64,000 nt of DNA from Bowmanella dokdonensis (GTDB taxonomy: Bacteria > Pseudomonadota > Gammaproteobacteria > Enterobacterales > Alteromonadaceae): positions 434,001 through 498,000 of the forward strand of contig NZ_JAFKCV010000001.1 in NCBI RefSeq assembly GCF_017254865.1. The letters run 5' to 3'. The notes beneath the pieces were generated by a model. The model was not told the DNA's origin and made no database searches. It saw nothing but the letters and a program-made list of their open reading frames with translations. Both the position numbers and the translations under genes were made by a program. Numbering within the stretch: the first letter of the stretch is position 1; each line of letters begins with the position of its first letter. This document shows positions 61,423 to 64,000 of the stretch, in pieces.

Positions 61423-61762
61423 TAGGGTGTGTTTATCCTTCATATTGGTCTGTGTTGAGAGCAAAAAACTCCTCAATCAAGGCGCGAGTAACGCCGTTTA
61501 GCCATCTGAACAAGTTGGGAGCAACACTGCGTGAGGGATTTTTAGCCTCAACCCTTCGGGCTGGGGTCATTTTTACTCGTATCATCCCTGATACTCGCCG
61601 ACAAGGGGCCAGCCAAGCTGTTAAAAAATGCTCCAGGCATTTTTTCCGTCCGGCGGCGTCATCAGTTGCTTATTTAGGCCCGCTAAACCGCACTCCTTCT
61701 TCCTTGCTGGGCAAAGAAATGGCCTCCAGCAGAGCGCCAATATGAAGGATAAGCACACCCTA
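61423..61762. mobile_element. Miniature inverted-repeat element (MITE-like) with 26-bp TIRs
   Basis: TIR left is 61423-61448 and TIR right is 61737-61762. They are inverse copies beginning TAGGGTGTG and ending TTATCCTTCATATTGG, with a single mismatch (T/C at the tenth base). The element is 340 bp including the terminal TA pairs, which would be the target duplication if it is IS630/Tc1-like. No transposase open frame is inside. It carries a hairpin terminator at 61623-61645. The right TIR abuts mgtE, and its TA supplies part of the mgtE TAG stop. It occupies nearly all of the 354-bp gap between the convergent MFS and mgtE genes. Confidence 0.85.
61623..61645. terminator. Bidirectional terminator inside the MITE
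   Basis: AAAAAATGC-TCCAG-GCATTTTTT, a perfect 9-bp stem with A-runs and T-runs on both arms. It would terminate both the MFS gene and mgtE. Confidence 0.8.
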
Positions 61763-63121
61763 AGGCATCAGCAGCAGGGTAGCGGTACCCAGGAAGGCGA
61801 AGATCCCCACCACATCGGTGATGGTGGTGAGGATCACCGACCCGGCCAGGGCCGGATCGATTTTCATCTTTTTCATCAAAAGCGGCAGGGTGGCACCGGA
61901 GAGACCGGCGGCCAGCATATTGATCATCATGGCGAAGGCGATAATACCGCCTAAGGCCAGATCCTGTTTCCACAGCGCCACGACCCCGGCGATCAGTACC
62001 GCCCAGATAATGCCGTTAAGGGCCCCCACCGCCAATTCCTTGCTGATCAGCCAGCGCCGGTTACTGGGGCTCACATGACCCAGGGCCATACCGCGGATCA
62101 CCAGGGTCAGGGTCTGATTGCCGGCTACCCCGCCCATGCTGGGGACGATGGTGTTAAGGATGGCCAGCACCGCCAACTGACTTAAGGTTTCCTCGAACAT
62201 ATCACTGACCATGGCGGCCAGCAGGGCGGTGACCAGGTTGACCCCCAGCCAGATGGAACGCCTCCCGGTACTTTTCATCACCGGCGCAAAGGTATCTTCC
62301 TCATCATCCAGACCGGCCATGCTCATCATACTGTGCTCGGCTTCTTCGCGGATAATGTCCACCACGTCATCGATGGTGATCCGGCCAAGCAGATGGTCCT
62401 CGGCGTCCACCACCGGCGCGGAAATCCAGTTATAGCGTTCGAACAGTTTGGCCACTTCGCCTTCGGGCATATCCACCGGGATGGTTTCGGCATCCTCGTC
62501 CATCAGCTCTTCCACTGTCATATCCGAGGTGGCGGTCAACAGGCGAATCACCGGCACTATGCCTATGAGCTTGTCATGGCGGTTGACCACATAGAAGGCA
62601 TCGGTGTCCTCGGGTATTTCACCCTTAAGGCGCAGATAACGCAGGATCACATCCACCGTCACCTCGGGGCGCAGGGTGATGGTGTCGGTATTCATGATAA
62701 AACCGGCGGTGCCCTCGCCGAATGACAGGGCCTGCTCGGCGCGCACTCTGTCCTGCTCGTCCATGGACTGCAGCACCTGCTGGAAGATGGCATCGGGCAG
62801 CCCGCGCAACAACTCGGCCAGGTCGTCCGTATCCATGTCTTCCAGGGCGCCGGCGAGCTTTTCCGGCATCATCTGGCGGATAATGCCGTTGCGCACATCC
62901 TCAGACAGTTCCTCCAGCACATCGCCGTGGAATTCAGGATCAATCAGTTGCCACAACACCGCCCGGGTCTTGGCCGGAGTGGACTCCAGCATAAAGGCCA
63001 CATCCGGCGCCGGCATATGGTGGAGCATCTTACGCACATGCACATACATGCCGCTGGACAGGGCATCATTGATGGCCTGCAACTGCTGGTATGAGGATTG
63101 CGATTCGAAGGTCTCTGCCAT
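61760..63121 (-). CDS. mgtE: Magnesium transporter MgtE
   Basis: A 453-aa protein with the MgtE layout: an N-terminal Mg-sensing superhelical domain (VAFMLESTPAKTRAVLWQLIDPEFHGDVLEELSEDVRNGII), a CBS pair (GFIMNTDTITLRPEVTVDVILRYLR and DLMDEDAETIPVD-like region), then five membrane helices. GVAGNQTLTLVIRGMALGHVS and GATLPLLMKKMKIDPALAGSVILTTITDVVG are the pore signatures. ATG start at 63121. The last codons run up to the MITE, and the TAG stop is at its right end. Compared with the usual family end (about GTATLLL), only Met-Pro is added. Confidence 0.94.
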   Translation of the reverse strand: MAETFESQSSYQQLQAINDALSSGMYVHVRKMLHHMPAPDVAFMLESTPAKTRAVLWQLIDPEFHGDVLEELSEDVRNGIIRQMMPEKLAGALEDMDTDDLAELLRGLPDAIFQQVLQSMDEQDRVRAEQALSFGEGTAGFIMNTDTITLRPEVTVDVILRYLRLKGEIPEDTDAFYVVNRHDKLIGIVPVIRLLTATSDMTVEELMDEDAETIPVDMPEGEVAKLFERYNWISAPVVDAEDHLLGRITIDDVVDIIREEAEHSMMSMAGLDDEEDTFAPVMKSTGRRSIWLGVNLVTALLAAMVSDMFEETLSQLAVLAILNTIVPSMGGVAGNQTLTLVIRGMALGHVSPSNRRWLISKELAVGALNGIIWAVLIAGVVALWKQDLALGGIIAFAMMINMLAAGLSGATLPLLMKKMKIDPALAGSVILTTITDVVGIFAFLGTATLLLMP

Positions 63122-63232
63122 GGGTGGGTATGCAACTTATTGATTTTCTGCTGTTAGTCTAGTGGAAGACAGCACCAAGGTCAGCAGGAATCTTGGTCCG
63201 ACAACTTTAGCATGCAGAGCATGACCGTTTTG

Positions 63233-64000
63233 CTAGCCGGGCGGGGAAGTGGGGTGTCTGTCTTTAAGCAGCCAACGGTTTACCGGTAATGCCAGCAGGA
63301 TAATGCCGCCGCCAATACTCAGGCGCAGCAGGTCGGCATCACGGTTCCAGATCAGCAGGTTCACCAGGATCCCGGCCGGGATCAGCAGGTTATTCATGAT
63401 TGCCAGGGTACCCACATCCACCTGAGTGGCACCCTTGTTCCAGCCGAAATACCCCAGCCCCGAGGCTATCAGACCCAGATAAATCAGAATCCCCCATTGC
63501 TCCGCCGTAGCGGGCAGTTTGCCGCCGTCCCCGAACAGGGCAAAGCTGACGCAAGCCACCAGGGCAGCACCGACAAAGAACCAGCCGAACACCTGGTGCT
63601 GGGGCAGGGCCAGCGACGAGGCCGTGCGTTTATACAGTACCTGGCCGGTGGCAAAGCACAGGTTGGCGCCCTGAACGATGAAAAAGCCGGCGATAAAATC
63701 ACCTGTGATACCGTCATAACGAATGGCAGCTGCCCCTGCGGTGGCGATGGCGGCGGATAACAGGAAGTTGAAGCGAAGGTGCCTGTCCATAAGGTCGTTT
63801 ACCAGAGTCACATACAAAGGTGTCATCACGGTAAACAGCAGCACTTCGGGCACGCTGAGATATAAAAAAGCATGGTAATAAAAGCCGTACATCACACCGA
63901 GCTGGATAGCGCCGATCAGCATCAGTTTGAGAATCAGGGCCCGGCCAAGACCCACCACTTTGAGAAACGGCAGAAACACCAGCATCGCCAGCAGGACCCG
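63233..64000 (-). CDS. EamA/DMT-family transporter (N-terminus beyond window)
   Basis: The frame stays open to the right edge, and the last visible codons read RVLLAMLVFLP, so the start lies outside. About 255 residues are seen, with roughly nine hydrophobic helices in two EamA repeats. Repeat boundaries are visible at VPEVLLFTVMTPLYVTLVNDLMDRHLRFNFLLSAAIATAGAAAI and NKGATQVDVGTLAIMNNLLIPAGILVNLLIW. Family members export or import amino acids or metabolites; the substrate is unknown. In the family about 290-300 aa is usual, so around 40 residues are missing. Confidence 0.87.
   Translation of the reverse strand, partial: RVLLAMLVFLPFLKVVGLGRALILKLMLIGAIQLGVMYGFYYHAFLYLSVPEVLLFTVMTPLYVTLVNDLMDRHLRFNFLLSAAIATAGAAAIRYDGITGDFIAGFFIVQGANLCFATGQVLYKRTASSLALPQHQVFGWFFVGAALVACVSFALFGDGGKLPATAEQWGILIYLGLIASGLGYFGWNKGATQVDVGTLAIMNNLLIPAGILVNLLIWNRDADLLRLSIGGGIILLALPVNRWLLKDRHPTSPPG

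Noticed and set aside
61389-61745. 118-codon open frame across the MFS end and the MITE
   Set aside because: It spans one end of the element, has no ribosome site and no similarity that I can see to a transposase.

Overview
This window is a stretch of gammaproteobacterial chromosome. It most resembles Alteromonadales, probably Alteromonadaceae (the Bowmanella, Lacimicrobium, Aestuariibacter and Alteromonas type). The signs are two TonB-dependent receptors, an ArcB-type hybrid kinase divergent from gltBD, adjacent hrpB-mrcB, HemJ in place of HemG or HemY, MgtE, and an mtnN-cbiB-btuF operon of the kind seen in marine gammaproteobacteria. Genus is an inference from gene content. I saw no rRNA, tRNA, CRISPR array, prophage or transposase gene. 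Most of the window is housekeeping and core metabolism on both strands, with an accessory sugar-utilisation island at about 50.1-61.4 kb.

Left part (1-24 kb): the 5' part of a TonB-dependent receptor, purU, thpR, hrpB-mrcB (plus strand, overlapping TTG start), a rhamnogalacturonan-acetylesterase-like SGNH hydrolase, a PAS-GGDEF diguanylate cyclase that overlaps tail-to-tail with a class III adenylate cyclase, pyrB-hemL, an orphan ParA plus ribbon-helix-helix pair, a small membrane protein, clc-hemJ, a DUF6776-like protein, erpA, a secreted tandem solute-binding-like protein, a GST-like protein, a TPR-aspartyl/asparaginyl hydroxylase and a secreted subtilase.

Middle part (24-50 kb): a D-2-hydroxyacid dehydrogenase, an unusually long Cys/Met-metabolism PLP enzyme followed by an SRPBCC protein and a convergent Lrp/AsnC regulator, mepM divergent from tyrS, a tightly coupled five-gene minus-strand operon (rhodanese, unknown, DUF2721, GNAT, FAD oxidoreductase), a YkvA-like protein, ahcY, the mtnN-cbiB-btuF operon, a DUF2726 protein, a CBS-pair protein, gltBD and arcB. 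MtnN and AhcY both consume S-adenosylhomocysteine, and CbiB and BtuF point to cobamide salvage, so this region reads as methyl-cycle and B12 upkeep.

Right part (50-64 kb): a sugar locus made of a lipoprotein glycosidase, a TonB-dependent receptor, a LacI regulator, a periplasmic binding-like protein, beta-phosphoglucomutase, a GH65 phosphorylase and an MFS transporter. A palindromic LacI-type operator (core TGCAATCGATTGCA) recurs in front of the lipoprotein gene, in front of the receptor gene, and between the divergent phosphorylase and transporter genes. This defines a probable local regulon for uptake and phosphorolysis of an alpha-glucoside: outer-membrane import, periplasmic trimming, inner-membrane import, phosphorolysis to beta-glucose 1-phosphate, then glucose 6-phosphate. 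Just beyond it lies an approximately 340-bp miniature inverted-repeat element. It has 26-bp terminal repeats and TA ends, carries a terminator hairpin and supplies the mgtE stop codon. The window closes with mgtE and an EamA-type transporter cut by the right edge.
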